Positions 1 to 8,232 of a DNA stretch of 14,935 bases are shown here, in pieces. The stretch covers positions 1-14,935 of the forward strand of contig UQTN01000051.1 of the NCBI GenBank assembly GCA_900543945.1. Reading direction: 5' to 3'. The position numbers and the translations under genes were made by a program. The stretch is from an uncultured Collinsella sp. Lineage in GTDB: Bacteria; Actinomycetota; Coriobacteriia; Coriobacteriales; Coriobacteriaceae. Numbering within the stretch: the stretch's first letter is position 1; the number at the start of each line of letters is the position of its first letter. Under the pieces are notes generated by a model. That model made no database searches and was not told the DNA's origin. It saw only the letters and a program-made list of their open reading frames with translations.

Positions 1-60
1 GGTCATGCCGCCGAAGTTGAAAGGCAGATTGCCGCTCTGGCGGGCTTGCAGCGTCGAGTG

Positions 61-87
61 GTTACGCGGTTCGTAGAACCGCGTAAC
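61..87. repeat. perfect 12-bp inverted repeat downstream of htpG
   Basis: The arms 61-72 and 76-87 are exact reverse complements around a 3-nt loop (GTA). The dyad begins 7 bases past the htpG stop codon, in the position of a terminator. Neither strand has a T-run after it, so it is not a canonical Rho-independent terminator. A minus-strand frame is open from 90 to the window edge, but it has no start codon with a ribosome site. I therefore do not call a gene in 1-94. Confidence 0.6.
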
Positions 88-94
88 ACCCTAG

Positions 95-2119
95 TTACAT
101 CAGCTCGCAGACAGCCGCCGCGAAGGCTACGGGGTCCTCGGGGAGGATGCCCTCGACCAGCAAAGCCTGGTCGTAGAGCAGGCCGGAGTACTGCTTGATC
201 TTGTCGGCGTCGCCTGTCTTCTGGGCAGCGACAAGCTTGTCAAAGACCGGGTGCTTGGCGTTAAGCTCGAGCACGCGCTGGCTCTTGGGCATGCCGTCGG
301 GCGCGCCCTCGGGTCCCTTCTGAAGCACCTTCTCCATCTCGAGCGAAAGCGGACCCTCGGTGGTGATGCAAGCGGGGGCATCGGTCAGGCGCGCGGAGAC
401 GGCAACTTTCTCGACCTTGCCACCGAGCGCCTCCTTCATAGCACTAAAGAGGTCCTCGTTTTCCTTGGTGGCGTCCTCGGCCTCCTTCTTTTCGTCCTCG
501 GTCGCCAGATCAAGATCGCCAGTCGCGACGTTCTTGAGCTCCAGGTGACGATCCTCGACCTCGGGCTCGGCACCGTCGGCCACGGCCTTTTCGGCAGCCT
601 CGCGAGCTGCATCGTCCTCGTAGATCTTGGGCATATCGGCGGCAACGTACTCACGCATGGCCTGGAAGGTGAACTCATCCACGTCCTGCGTCAGAAGCAG
701 CACGTCGTAACCGCGGTCGAGCACGCCCTTTACCACGGGCATCTTGGCCAAGCGCTCACGCGAGTCGCCGGCGGCGTAGTAGATGGCCTTCTGGTCCTCG
801 GGCATACCCTTGGCATACTCGGCCAGGGTAATCATCTTCTGTTCCTTGGCAGACCAGAACAGCAGCAGGTCGGCAAGCTCATCGGCCTTCATGCCATAGC
901 TCGAGTAGATGCCGTACTTAAGGCCGCGACCAAAGTTCTCAAAGAACTTCTCGTAGGCCTGGCGGTCGTTGTCACGCATATCCTCAAGGTCGGCGGTAAT
1001 CTTCTTTTCCACACGCTTGGCGATGGCCTTGAGCTGACGGTTCTGCTGCAGCGTCTCGCGCGAGATGTTGAGCGACACGTCGGCGGAATCCACGACGCCG
1101 CGGACAAAGTTGTAGTAGTCGGGCAGAAGGTCGTCGCACTTCTCCATAATCAGGACGTTGGAGCTGTAGAGCGCCAGGCCCTTCTCGTAGTCCTTGCTGT
1201 ACAGATCGAACGGGGCGCGGCCCGGCACAAACAGCAGGGCGTCGTACTCGAGCGTGCCCTCGGCATGGAAGCTGATGGTGCGCGCCGGATCCTCAAAGTC
1301 GTGGAACGTGGACTTGTAGAACTCGTTGTAATCCTTCTGCTCAACGTCGGAGCTGCGCTTTTTCCAAATCGGCGTCATGGAGTTGATGGTCTCGAGCTCC
1401 TGGTAGTCCTCGCACTCGGGCTTGTAGTCGTCGCCGGCGTCCTCGGGCTTGGGTTTCTGGCGGCTCTTGCTCACCATCATCTGAATCGGGTAGCGCACAT
1501 AGTTGCTGTACTGCTGAATCAGGCTCTTGAGGCCCCACTCGGTCAGGAAGCGATCGTAGGTCTCGGCCTCGCCGTCGGCGTCGAGCTTCTCGTTCTCGCG
1601 CAGCGTCAGGATGACATCGGTGCCGTGCTCGGCGCGCTCGCCGTCTTCGATGGTGTAACCCTCAAGACCATCAGACTCCCACACGTGAGCGGTGTCCTCG
1701 CCATAGGCGCGGCTGACAACCTTTACGTGGCTGGCAACCATAAAGGCAGAGTAGAAGCCCACGCCAAACTGACCGATGATGTCGACATCGGAACCCTGCT
1801 GCTCGGCGTTCTCAGTCTTAAACTCCTCGGAGCCGGAATGGGCGATGGTGCCCAGATTGCGCTCGAGCTCCTCGGCGGTCATGCCGATACCGTTATCCGA
1901 AATGGTGATGGTACGGGCATCTTTATCAAAGGAAACACGGATGGCCAGGTCGCCCTGGTCGAGCTTGACACTCGGATCCTGCAGGCTCTTAAAGTTGAGC
2001 TTGTCGACGGCATCGCTCGCGTTGGAGATAAGCTCGCGCAGGAAGATTTCCTTATTGGTGTAGATGGAGTTGATCATGAGGTCGAGCAGTTTTTTGCTCT
2101 CGGTCTTAAATTGACGCAT
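95..2119 (-). CDS. htpG: Molecular chaperone HtpG (Hsp90 family)
   Basis: Cytoplasmic ATP-dependent Hsp90 chaperone of 674 residues that acts as a dimer. The N-terminal GHKL ATPase domain shows the family motifs in order: ELISNASDA near residue 29 (catalytic Glu29, ATP-binding Asn33), DNGIGM at 75-80, GQFGVGFYSAF at 116-126 and GTDVILTL near 165-172. The middle domain has the conserved Arg segment SLNISRETLQQN near residue 350. The C-terminal third contains an acidic, Lys/Glu-rich stretch at roughly 500-570 and then the dimerisation region. At 674 residues it is somewhat longer than the roughly 620-residue E. coli protein, as is common for the branch with an acidic insert. The ATG at 2119 follows AAAGGA at a good distance. 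It appears monocistronic: the next upstream gene ends at 2322, and no CIRCE or HAIR heat-shock operator is visible upstream. Confidence 0.97.
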   Translation of the reverse strand: MRQFKTESKKLLDLMINSIYTNKEIFLRELISNASDAVDKLNFKSLQDPSVKLDQGDLAIRVSFDKDARTITISDNGIGMTAEELERNLGTIAHSGSEEFKTENAEQQGSDVDIIGQFGVGFYSAFMVASHVKVVSRAYGEDTAHVWESDGLEGYTIEDGERAEHGTDVILTLRENEKLDADGEAETYDRFLTEWGLKSLIQQYSNYVRYPIQMMVSKSRQKPKPEDAGDDYKPECEDYQELETINSMTPIWKKRSSDVEQKDYNEFYKSTFHDFEDPARTISFHAEGTLEYDALLFVPGRAPFDLYSKDYEKGLALYSSNVLIMEKCDDLLPDYYNFVRGVVDSADVSLNISRETLQQNRQLKAIAKRVEKKITADLEDMRDNDRQAYEKFFENFGRGLKYGIYSSYGMKADELADLLLFWSAKEQKMITLAEYAKGMPEDQKAIYYAAGDSRERLAKMPVVKGVLDRGYDVLLLTQDVDEFTFQAMREYVAADMPKIYEDDAAREAAEKAVADGAEPEVEDRHLELKNVATGDLDLATEDEKKEAEDATKENEDLFSAMKEALGGKVEKVAVSARLTDAPACITTEGPLSLEMEKVLQKGPEGAPDGMPKSQRVLELNAKHPVFDKLVAAQKTGDADKIKQYSGLLYDQALLVEGILPEDPVAFAAAVCELM

Positions 2120-2148
2120 GTGCAGTCCTTTCGCGCTACCCCCGTCCG

Positions 2149-2173
2149 CAAAAACGGCCCGGTTGCCCGAGCC
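2149..2173 (-). terminator. attenuator-like hairpin in the htpG leader
   Basis: On the minus strand 2173-2167 (GGCTCGG) pairs with 2162-2156 (CCGGGCC) through seven pairs including one T-G wobble, closed by a GCAA tetraloop (2166-2163). It is followed by G and then five Ts (2154-2150). The shape is that of an intrinsic terminator, but it lies only about 30 nt upstream of the htpG start codon, so it could act as an attenuator. No clear alternative antiterminator fold was worked out. Confidence 0.4.
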
Positions 2174-2205
2174 GCATTGCAGACCTGCTATGTTCAGACT
2201 TAGAT

Positions 2206-2234
2206 TTTATAACCCATTAGCGCGCATATATACA
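2206..2234 (-). promoter_or_regulatory. candidate htpG promoter
   Basis: The minus strand has TATAAA (2211-2206), a 5/6 match to the -10 consensus, inside an A/T-rich patch. A 17-nt spacer precedes a weak -35 (TGTATA, 2234-2229). An alternative is TTGGAC (2261-2256) with a -10 of TATGTA (2236-2231) at 19-nt spacing. Either choice places the dyad at 2232-2257 on or against the promoter. Confidence 0.35.
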
Positions 2235-2257
2235 TACGGAATCGAAAAACTGTATGT
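2232..2257. promoter_or_regulatory. inverted repeat, candidate operator for htpG
   Basis: ACATACGG (2232-2239) and CTGTATGT (2250-2257) form 8-bp arms with 7 matches and a 10-nt spacer. It overlaps the candidate promoter elements of htpG. The half-sites do not resemble CIRCE (TTAGCACTC) or HspR HAIR sites. Operator function is an inference from position. Confidence 0.4.
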
Positions 2258-2281
2258 CCAAACGCTCTGATGCACCAATTG

Positions 2282-2319
2282 CCAAGGAGTGTCCCCGACT
2301 GCCGGCAGGAAAGGAACGT
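2282..2319. repeat. palindrome-bearing spacer between GNAT gene and htpG
   Basis: The perfect 10-bp palindrome CTGCCGGCAG lies at 2299-2308. It is flanked by GGAGTGTCCCC on one side and GGAACGTCCC on the other. It sits just beyond the stop codon of the acetyltransferase gene, where a terminator would be expected, but no T-run follows on the minus strand. It may be an intergenic repeat; only one copy was noticed in the window. Confidence 0.3.
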
Positions 2320-2321
2320 CC

Positions 2322-2822
2322 CTATCTGCCATCTACGCGCTTGGCCATCCAAACATGGGGCTGGCCCTCGTCTTCGTAGTCCACCGGGGCAATCTGCGTG
2401 TAACCCGCCTTGGCATAGAGTGGTAGCACGTATTCCTGCGCGTGCAGCTTAATGAGCTTGGAGCCGGCATCACGCGCGCACGTATCACTGGCCTCGACAA
2501 TCTTGCTCGCCAAACCGCGACGGCGCATGCTCGGCAGCACGGCCACGCGCCCCATAATGTAGGTCTCCCCCGCCGCGACGCCTTCGTCCAAGTCGCACGC
2601 CGGCAAAACTGGGGCTTCGGCATCTGCCGCGTACTCCAGTTCCTCGGGAAACACGCGCGAGCAGCCGGCAAGCTCGCCGTCTACATAGAGTGTCACATGA
2701 ATGCAGTTCGGATCCTCGTCGATAGCGTCGAACTCATTCTCGTAGCCCTGCTCGTCCATAAAAACGACGCGGCGCACCAACGCCGCGTCGTCAAAGCATC
2801 CCGTCTTAAGTTGGATATCCAT
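2322..2822 (-). CDS. GNAT family N-acetyltransferase (ElaA/YjcF-like)
   Basis: Predicted acetyl-CoA-dependent N-acetyltransferase of 166 residues; substrate unknown. The acetyl-CoA loop is visible as GRVAVLPSMRRRGLAS near residues 90-105, which fits the R/Q-x-x-G-x-G/A motif. A motif-B-like LYAKAGY is near 145. The N-terminal part (VRRVVFMDEQGY) resembles the R-x-x-VF-x-x-EQ opening of the ElaA/YjcF branch. The ATG at 2822 is preferred because AAAGGG lies 5 nt upstream of it; an in-frame TTG at 2840 would add six residues and lacks such a site. It starts 39 nt after the stop of the PHP phosphatase gene on the same strand, so it could be the last gene of the capsule-control run, although a role there is not evident. 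Confidence 0.85.
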   Translation of the reverse strand: MDIQLKTGCFDDAALVRRVVFMDEQGYENEFDAIDEDPNCIHVTLYVDGELAGCSRVFPEELEYAADAEAPVLPACDLDEGVAAGETYIMGRVAVLPSMRRRGLASKIVEASDTCARDAGSKLIKLHAQEYVLPLYAKAGYTQIAPVDYEDEGQPHVWMAKRVDGR

Positions 2823-2861
2823 AGCTGCCCTTTCATTCAACGCGAACGTTAGGGACAGATT

Positions 2862-3512
2862 TTAGCGAAAATGAGCTCCGCGCACGCTAAACTTCGCGCG
2901 AGCCTTCACCAGACAGTCGTAATGACCCACGTTATGGGCATCGCTCGCGATGAAGCTGTACAGGTTCTGATCGAACAGGCGCTGTGCCGGCTTTTTCTCG
3001 CGACCAAAGCGACCGCCGGCAATAAAGTCCGCCGAAGCCTGCAGCTTGCAGCCCATATCGACCAGGCGCTCCGCCACGCTTACATCCTTTTGAACCGCAC
3101 GATAGCGCTCAGGATGAGCGATGATCACCTGATAGCCACGGCACTGCAAATCGTAAATCGTGTTCTCGTACTCTCTAAACGCATACGCATCGGCATGCGT
3201 CGAAAGCTCGAGCAGAAACTCGTTGGTCCCATCGAAATGCAAGTGATCCGCGGCATCGATACCAAGCTCAACGAGCTTTCGATGGTTGACCTCGAAGCCC
3301 ATCTGGAGCGGAAAACCGTCAGCGTTATCGCGCAGCAGCTCAAAGGCATCCCACATCTTGTCGTAATCAAAATAGGGATCACGGCAGTGAGGAGTGCAAA
3401 CGATTCTGGTTACACCGGCCCGCTTGGCAGCCTCGAGCATCGCCAAGCTCTCTTCGAGATCGGCGGCGCCGTCGTCTACACCCGGCAAGATATGGCAATG
3501 AATGTCACGCAT
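2862..3512 (-). CDS. cpsB: PHP-type protein tyrosine phosphatase, CpsB/CapC/YwqE family
   Basis: Metal-dependent phosphatase of 216 residues that removes phosphate from tyrosines of its partner BY-kinase, a role known for CpsB/YwqE. The metal ligands of the PHP fold are in place: HCHILPGVDDG at 5-15 (His5, His7), TPHC at 40-43 (His42), GFEV around Glu74, a Glu near 102, AHPER at 132-136 (His133) and SDAH at 190-193 (Asp191, His193). It is somewhat shorter than the roughly 240-residue pneumococcal protein. It follows the kinase gene by 17 nt on the same strand, the usual pairing. The start ATG at 3512 has only a weak AAGG about 10 nt upstream. Expected location is the cytoplasmic side of the membrane, next to CpsC/CpsD. 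Confidence 0.92.
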   Translation of the reverse strand: MRDIHCHILPGVDDGAADLEESLAMLEAAKRAGVTRIVCTPHCRDPYFDYDKMWDAFELLRDNADGFPLQMGFEVNHRKLVELGIDAADHLHFDGTNEFLLELSTHADAYAFREYENTIYDLQCRGYQVIIAHPERYRAVQKDVSVAERLVDMGCKLQASADFIAGGRFGREKKPAQRLFDQNLYSFIASDAHNVGHYDCLVKARAKFSVRGAHFR

Positions 3513-3529
3513 AGGTCAGCCTTAATCAA

Positions 3530-4267
3530 CTAAACGTTTGCTCGGTTGGTGAAGATGCCCTTTTTGGAAGTGCCCTGATCGTCGGAGCCCTTCTTAACCT
3601 TCTTACCGTCCTTGGTGTAGTAAGAATAGTAGTACTCGCTGGTCTCGGTCTCACAGTAATTCATGACGGTACCGATGAGCTTGACCTTCTCGGACTTCTT
3701 AAGCTGACCGATGGCGTTGAGCGCCTCTTCGCGCTTGGTAAAGTTCTCGCGCACCACGAACAGCGCGCCGTCGGTCAGGCTGGCAATCTCGGCAGCATCG
3801 ATGAAGGTGCCAACCGGAGGAGCATCGAAGATGACGTACTGGAACTTAGCAGACAGTGCCTTGACCAACTTGGAAAAGCGATGGGAGACGATGATGTCGG
3901 CAGGATTGGGAATATGCGGCTCGGCATCGAGGAAGTAGAAGTTCTTCTGACCCGTCTCGACAATTGCCTGGTCAATGGAGATCTGCTCGGAAAGGACCGC
4001 ATAGAGTCCACCGCGGGAGCGGACGCCGAGCATATCGGCAAGGGACCTGCGGCGCATATCGCACTCGACCAGGAGCACGGACTTGCCGCTCGTGGCGATT
4101 GCCTGAGCAAGGTTAATGGAAACCGTAGACTTGCCCTCGTTGGGAATCGAGGAGGTAACGGTGATGGTGCGAATGGGGTCGTCCACGCTCGCAAAGCGGA
4201 TGTTGGCCAGAAGGGTCTTAGCGGCATTCTGTACAACGAGCTTATCGGTGTTCTTTGCCTTAGCCAT
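3530..4267 (-). CDS. cpsD: Bacterial tyrosine kinase (BY-kinase), CpsD/CapB family
   Basis: Cytoplasmic ATPase/kinase of 245 residues that autophosphorylates on a C-terminal tyrosine cluster and works with a Wzz-type partner to control polysaccharide chain length. Walker A is SSIPNEGKST at 39-48. Walker A' is LLVECDMRR at 65-73, with Glu in place of the usual first Asp. Walker B is VIFDAPP at 145-151. The tyrosine cluster is YYYSYY at 212-217, followed by a Lys-rich tail. The N-terminal oligomerisation motif typical of the family (E-x-x-R-x-x-R before TN-I) reads N-A-A-K-T-L-L here, so its key residues are changed. The gene starts 2 nt after the cpsC stop codon, and its AAAGGTGG ribosome site lies inside the end of cpsC, which suggests translational coupling. 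Confidence 0.94.
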   Translation of the reverse strand: MAKAKNTDKLVVQNAAKTLLANIRFASVDDPIRTITVTSSIPNEGKSTVSINLAQAIATSGKSVLLVECDMRRRSLADMLGVRSRGGLYAVLSEQISIDQAIVETGQKNFYFLDAEPHIPNPADIIVSHRFSKLVKALSAKFQYVIFDAPPVGTFIDAAEIASLTDGALFVVRENFTKREEALNAIGQLKKSEKVKLIGTVMNYCETETSEYYYSYYTKDGKKVKKGSDDQGTSKKGIFTNRANV

Positions 4268-4269
4268 GC

Positions 4270-4926
4270 CTATTTACCACCTTTCATAGCCGGAATTCGG
4301 CCAACAACGGGAATGCCCAGGAGCTCTTCTGCCTCTTCGGCACCGCGGATGCGGGTATTGAGCATGTCTGCCAAAACGACATAGGCAACTGCGATAAAGA
4401 TGCCCGCGAGGAACGCGACAGCAACGTACAGCATACGCTTGGGACCGCTGGGGGCTTCGGGGGTCTTAGCCTCGTCGATAACGTTGATGCTCTGGGCAGC
4501 GCCGACGTTCTGAGCGACCGTACTCACCGAGCTAGCTATGGCCTTTGCGACCTTAGCCGTCTCCTTGGCATCGGTGCCGGTAACCGAAAGCGTAATGACA
4601 CGCGTGGTGGTCTCGGAGGAAACAGACACTTTGTAGTCATCCAGATCGGTGAGGCCCAGTTCATTGGCGGCGCCGCTCTTAACGCTATCGCTATCCAGCA
4701 GCGTGGCGATATCGTTGGAAAGCATCTGGCTCGCCGAGAGATCGTTGTAGCTCATCTGACCGCTATCGTCGGTCTTGGCGAGAATGTACATGCTCGTCGT
4801 CGCGGTGTAGGTGTTGTCCATCGCAACAAAGGACACGATGCCCATGGCGATCGCGCAGACCACCGGAAGGGTGATGACCAGCTTGAGGTGCTTCTTCAGC
4901 AGCTGGAACAGTTCGAGAAGGGTCAT
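4270..4926 (-). CDS. cpsC: Wzz-type polysaccharide co-polymerase / kinase activator, CpsC/CapA family
   Basis: Membrane protein of 218 residues with the Wzz layout: a short cytoplasmic start, a first membrane segment at about 15-36, an extracellular domain rich in Ser/Thr/Asp, a Pro-containing stretch (TPEAPSGPKR, 155-164), a second membrane segment at about 165-187 and a cytoplasmic tail. In Gram-positive bacteria this tail activates the separate BY-kinase, here the next gene downstream. The ATG at 4926 has AAAGG 8 nt upstream. It is the first gene of the minus-strand run cpsC-cpsD-cpsB-GNAT. No polymerase, flippase or glycosyltransferase gene lies next to it in this window. Confidence 0.92.
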   Translation of the reverse strand: MTLLELFQLLKKHLKLVITLPVVCAIAMGIVSFVAMDNTYTATTSMYILAKTDDSGQMSYNDLSASQMLSNDIATLLDSDSVKSGAANELGLTDLDDYKVSVSSETTTRVITLSVTGTDAKETAKVAKAIASSVSTVAQNVGAAQSINVIDEAKTPEAPSGPKRMLYVAVAFLAGIFIAVAYVVLADMLNTRIRGAEEAEELLGIPVVGRIPAMKGGK

Positions 4927-4973
4927 GCAGCTTGCCTTTCATTTCCCCAGTTCGGATTGACAAAACTGTCCGT

Positions 4974-5002
4974 ATGTTATCGCATCTTTTTACCGAGACC
5001 AA
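4974..5002 (-). promoter_or_regulatory. weak candidate promoter of the cpsC run
   Basis: TTGGTC (5002-4997) and TAACAT (4979-4974) are separated by exactly 17 nt on the minus strand, about 50 nt upstream of the cpsC start. Matches to consensus are only 3/6 and 4/6, so this is a suggestion from position and spacing. Confidence 0.3.
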
Positions 5003-5052
5003 ACTCTATACATAAGAAACAGGCTCTCCTGTAAAAATGACGGAAGCAATCG

Positions 5053-5096
5053 TAAAATTGCACAACAACGCCGCACCCGAAAGTCAAATGCGGCGT
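5053..5096 (-). terminator. probable Rho-independent terminator of the phoB-phoR genes
   Basis: On the minus strand 5096-5089 (ACGCCGCA) pairs with 5075-5068 (TGCGGCGT), a perfect 8-bp stem with a 13-nt loop. It is followed by a T-rich stretch (TTGTTGTGCAATTTT) down to about 5054. It begins 25 nt past the phoR stop codon and separates the signalling block from the cps run. Confidence 0.6.
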
Positions 5097-5121
5097 CTAC
5101 ATCAATATCTATGTTGTATCG

Positions 5122-6546
5122 CTATGCGAATGGCTCGTCCTGCTGTATGGGAAACGTCACCGTAATGGTGGTTCCCACGCCCAACTCGCTCGACAGATCG
5201 AGCGTGGCGTGATGATACAGGGCCGCATGCTTGACAATGGCAAGCCCCAGGCCGGTTCCGCCGCGCGCCTTGGACCTACTCTTGTCCACGCGATAGAACC
5301 GCTCAAATACCTTGCCCTGTTCTTCAGGCGCGATACCGATTCCCGTGTCGGCGACAGCGAGGAACGGATGGCCTTCGTCGTTGGTGCCGCACTGCAGCGT
5401 AACCGTACCGCCGGGCCGATTGTAGCGGATGGCGTTGCTTGCCAGATTATAGATGAGCTCGTCGACCAAGCGCGACACGCCTTCGATGACCACAGGCTTG
5501 GTCTCATGACTTATCGTCACATTCGCCTGACGGGCAACCTGTTCAAGACGCTGCTCAACCGCGTAGATCGCACGCGAGAGCTCAATAGGCTCCGTGGACC
5601 CAATGGGCACCGCCTCGCCCTCAGTTGCACGCTCGGCCTCGTCCAAGTTAGACAGCGTGAGGATATCGTTGACAAGCGCTGCCAAGCGGCCCGCCTCGCG
5701 ATAGATGCGACCGCCAAAGTTGCGCAGGTCGTCCTCGCCCTCGACCATGCCGTTTGCGATGAGCTCGGCATAGCCCGAAATCGCCGTAAGCGGCGTCTTG
5801 AGCTCATGGGTGATATTCGCCGTGAACTCGCGGCGCATACGGTCGTTGTCCGCTAGCACCGCCATTTGGCGCTTGAGTTCCTGGCGCTGCGACTCGATAC
5901 GCTCAAGCATGGGGACCATCTCGGCATAGGCGTGCTCATAGCTACGACGCGGGTGATCCAAATCCACCTCTTGCAACGGCGCGATGATGGCACGGGACTC
6001 ACGGCGCGCCATAAAAAACGAGAGCACTGCGCCCGCTGCTGCGATAAGCAGCATCGGCGCCAGCATCGACAGCAAAATCGCCGCAACACCAGGCTGGGCC
6101 TGCGCCAAGCGAACGACCTGGCCGTTATCAAGGGTGACGGCGCGATACAGCATAATCTCGTCGAGTGTAGAGCTTGCGCGCTCCGCGGAACCCGAACCAC
6201 TCTCAAAGGCCTCGATGACCTCGGGGCGATCGCCATGGTTGGGCAGTGTGGAAGGCGACGCCTCGTTGTCGTAGGCAACAGATCCGTCCTTATTGATCAG
6301 CGTGATACGAAGATCCTCGCGATCGAGGCTTCGCAAGAACGGAATGGGCTCCTGCTGCTCGTCGAGGGCGGCAGCAATGAGCTCGGTTTCCTGCGCCAGA
6401 TTGGCACTCGTGGCATCCGCCAAAGTGTTTTGCACAAAGAACGCACCCAGCACCGTAAACGCCACGATAACCGCCATGGCGCAGACAAAGATCGTCACAA
6501 AAACGCGGTGCGACAGCGTATGTTTTCCCTGGGGGGCGAAGACCAC
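5122..6546 (-). CDS. phoR: PhoR-like membrane sensor histidine kinase
   Basis: Membrane histidine kinase of 474 residues. TM1 is at about 14-39 and TM2 at about 154-179, with a roughly 115-residue extracellular sensor between them. After TM2 come a linker and a predicted helical segment. The phosphoacceptor box is FTANITHELKTPL with His247. The ATP-binding domain has the N box (LIYNLASNAIRYN, 364-376), G1 DTGIGI (400-405), F box FERFYRVDKSR and G2 GGTGLGLAIVKH (429-440). The box sequences match the PhoR branch. The GTG start at 6546 lies 3 nt past the stop of the phoB-like gene and uses GGAGGAG at the end of that gene, so the two are coupled. Known PhoR proteins respond to phosphate starvation through the Pst transporter; the nearby PstB supports that role here. 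Confidence 0.9.
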   Translation of the reverse strand: MVFAPQGKHTLSHRVFVTIFVCAMAVIVAFTVLGAFFVQNTLADATSANLAQETELIAAALDEQQEPIPFLRSLDREDLRITLINKDGSVAYDNEASPSTLPNHGDRPEVIEAFESGSGSAERASSTLDEIMLYRAVTLDNGQVVRLAQAQPGVAAILLSMLAPMLLIAAAGAVLSFFMARRESRAIIAPLQEVDLDHPRRSYEHAYAEMVPMLERIESQRQELKRQMAVLADNDRMRREFTANITHELKTPLTAISGYAELIANGMVEGEDDLRNFGGRIYREAGRLAALVNDILTLSNLDEAERATEGEAVPIGSTEPIELSRAIYAVEQRLEQVARQANVTISHETKPVVIEGVSRLVDELIYNLASNAIRYNRPGGTVTLQCGTNDEGHPFLAVADTGIGIAPEEQGKVFERFYRVDKSRSKARGGTGLGLAIVKHAALYHHATLDLSSELGVGTTITVTFPIQQDEPFA

Positions 6547-6549
6547 GGG

Positions 6550-7278
6550 TTACTCCTCCGATGCGGTGGCCGCGGTGTCGTCGCCTTCGGCACCATCACC
6601 GGCAGAAGGCTCGGCCAGGCGATAACCCACGCCACGCACGGTCTCGATGGCGCTGGCATGCTCGCCCAGTTTTTGGCGAAGCGTCTGCACGTGCACGTCA
6701 ACGGTGCGCGAACCGCCGTCGAAGTCCCAGCCCCACACGCTCTGCAGCAACGACTCGCGGGTAAAGACCACGCCGGGCTTGCGCATGAGATACTCAAGCA
6801 GGTCGAACTCGCGCAGGGTGAGCTTAAGCAGCTCGCCGGCAACGGTCACCTCGCGATGGCTGGGCGAGAGCACGATGTCGCCCACACTGAGCACATCGCT
6901 CGCCTGCTTGACCATGCCGCCGCGACGCAGCAGTGCGCGGCAACGGCTCGCAAGCTCCATGAGCGAAAACGGCTTAGTCAGGTAATCGTCGGCACCGCCA
7001 TCGAGCGCCATCACCTTGTCGAGTTCGGTGTCCTTGGCGGTAAGCATCATGATGGGCACCGTCGCCGTCAGGCGATCGGCACGCAGGCGGCGCATAATCG
7101 CCAAGCCATCGGTGTCGGGCAGCATGATATCGAGCAGCACAGCATCGGGCACCCGTCGCGCCACGGCAGCTTTAAACTCGCCATCGCACGAAAAGCCCTC
7201 GGCCTCGATTCCCTGCTTGCGCAGCGCGTAGACCGTCAAATCCCTGATGTTGTCATCGTCCTCGACGTAATAGATCAT
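6550..7278 (-). CDS. phoB: PhoB-like response regulator, OmpR family
   Basis: DNA-binding response regulator of 242 residues, partner of the kinase encoded directly downstream. The receiver domain (1-115) has acidic pocket residues at 6-8, phosphoacceptor Asp50 (LLDIMLPD), Thr80 and Lys102 (LTKPF). A winged-helix domain follows at about 130-225 with the OmpR-type recognition segment SRTVDVHVQTLRQKLG and the closing RGVGYRLAE. The last 18 residues are an unusual acidic/Ala-Gly tail not needed for the fold. The ATG at 7278 has AAAGGGG 6 nt upstream. It follows pstB by 64 nt on the same strand. The exact regulator name rests on the PhoR-like partner and PstB neighbour, since OmpR-family regulators look alike. 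Confidence 0.88.
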   Translation of the reverse strand: MIYYVEDDDNIRDLTVYALRKQGIEAEGFSCDGEFKAAVARRVPDAVLLDIMLPDTDGLAIMRRLRADRLTATVPIMMLTAKDTELDKVMALDGGADDYLTKPFSLMELASRCRALLRRGGMVKQASDVLSVGDIVLSPSHREVTVAGELLKLTLREFDLLEYLMRKPGVVFTRESLLQSVWGWDFDGGSRTVDVHVQTLRQKLGEHASAIETVRGVGYRLAEPSAGDGAEGDDTAATASEE

Positions 7279-7342
7279 GTTGAACCCCTTTGCGGCCGAT
7301 ATGACCGCATCTTAACCCTAAAAGCACCTGTAAAAGACAGCG

Positions 7343-8218
<876 letters not shown>

Positions 8219-8232
8219 ACCGCACACCTCCA

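Noticed and set aside
251..2203. 650-codon open frame on the plus strand across htpG
   Set aside because: It is antisense to a gene with full Hsp90 motifs. Its translation is a low-complexity Leu/Val/Gly/His pattern typical of the complement of a GC-rich gene, and it has no convincing ribosome site.
5019..5032. ACAGG/CCTGT hairpin with a 4-nt loop as a terminator between phoR and cpsC
   Set aside because: The 5-bp stem is too weak and the following T content is low. The 8-bp hairpin at 5068-5096 is the better candidate.
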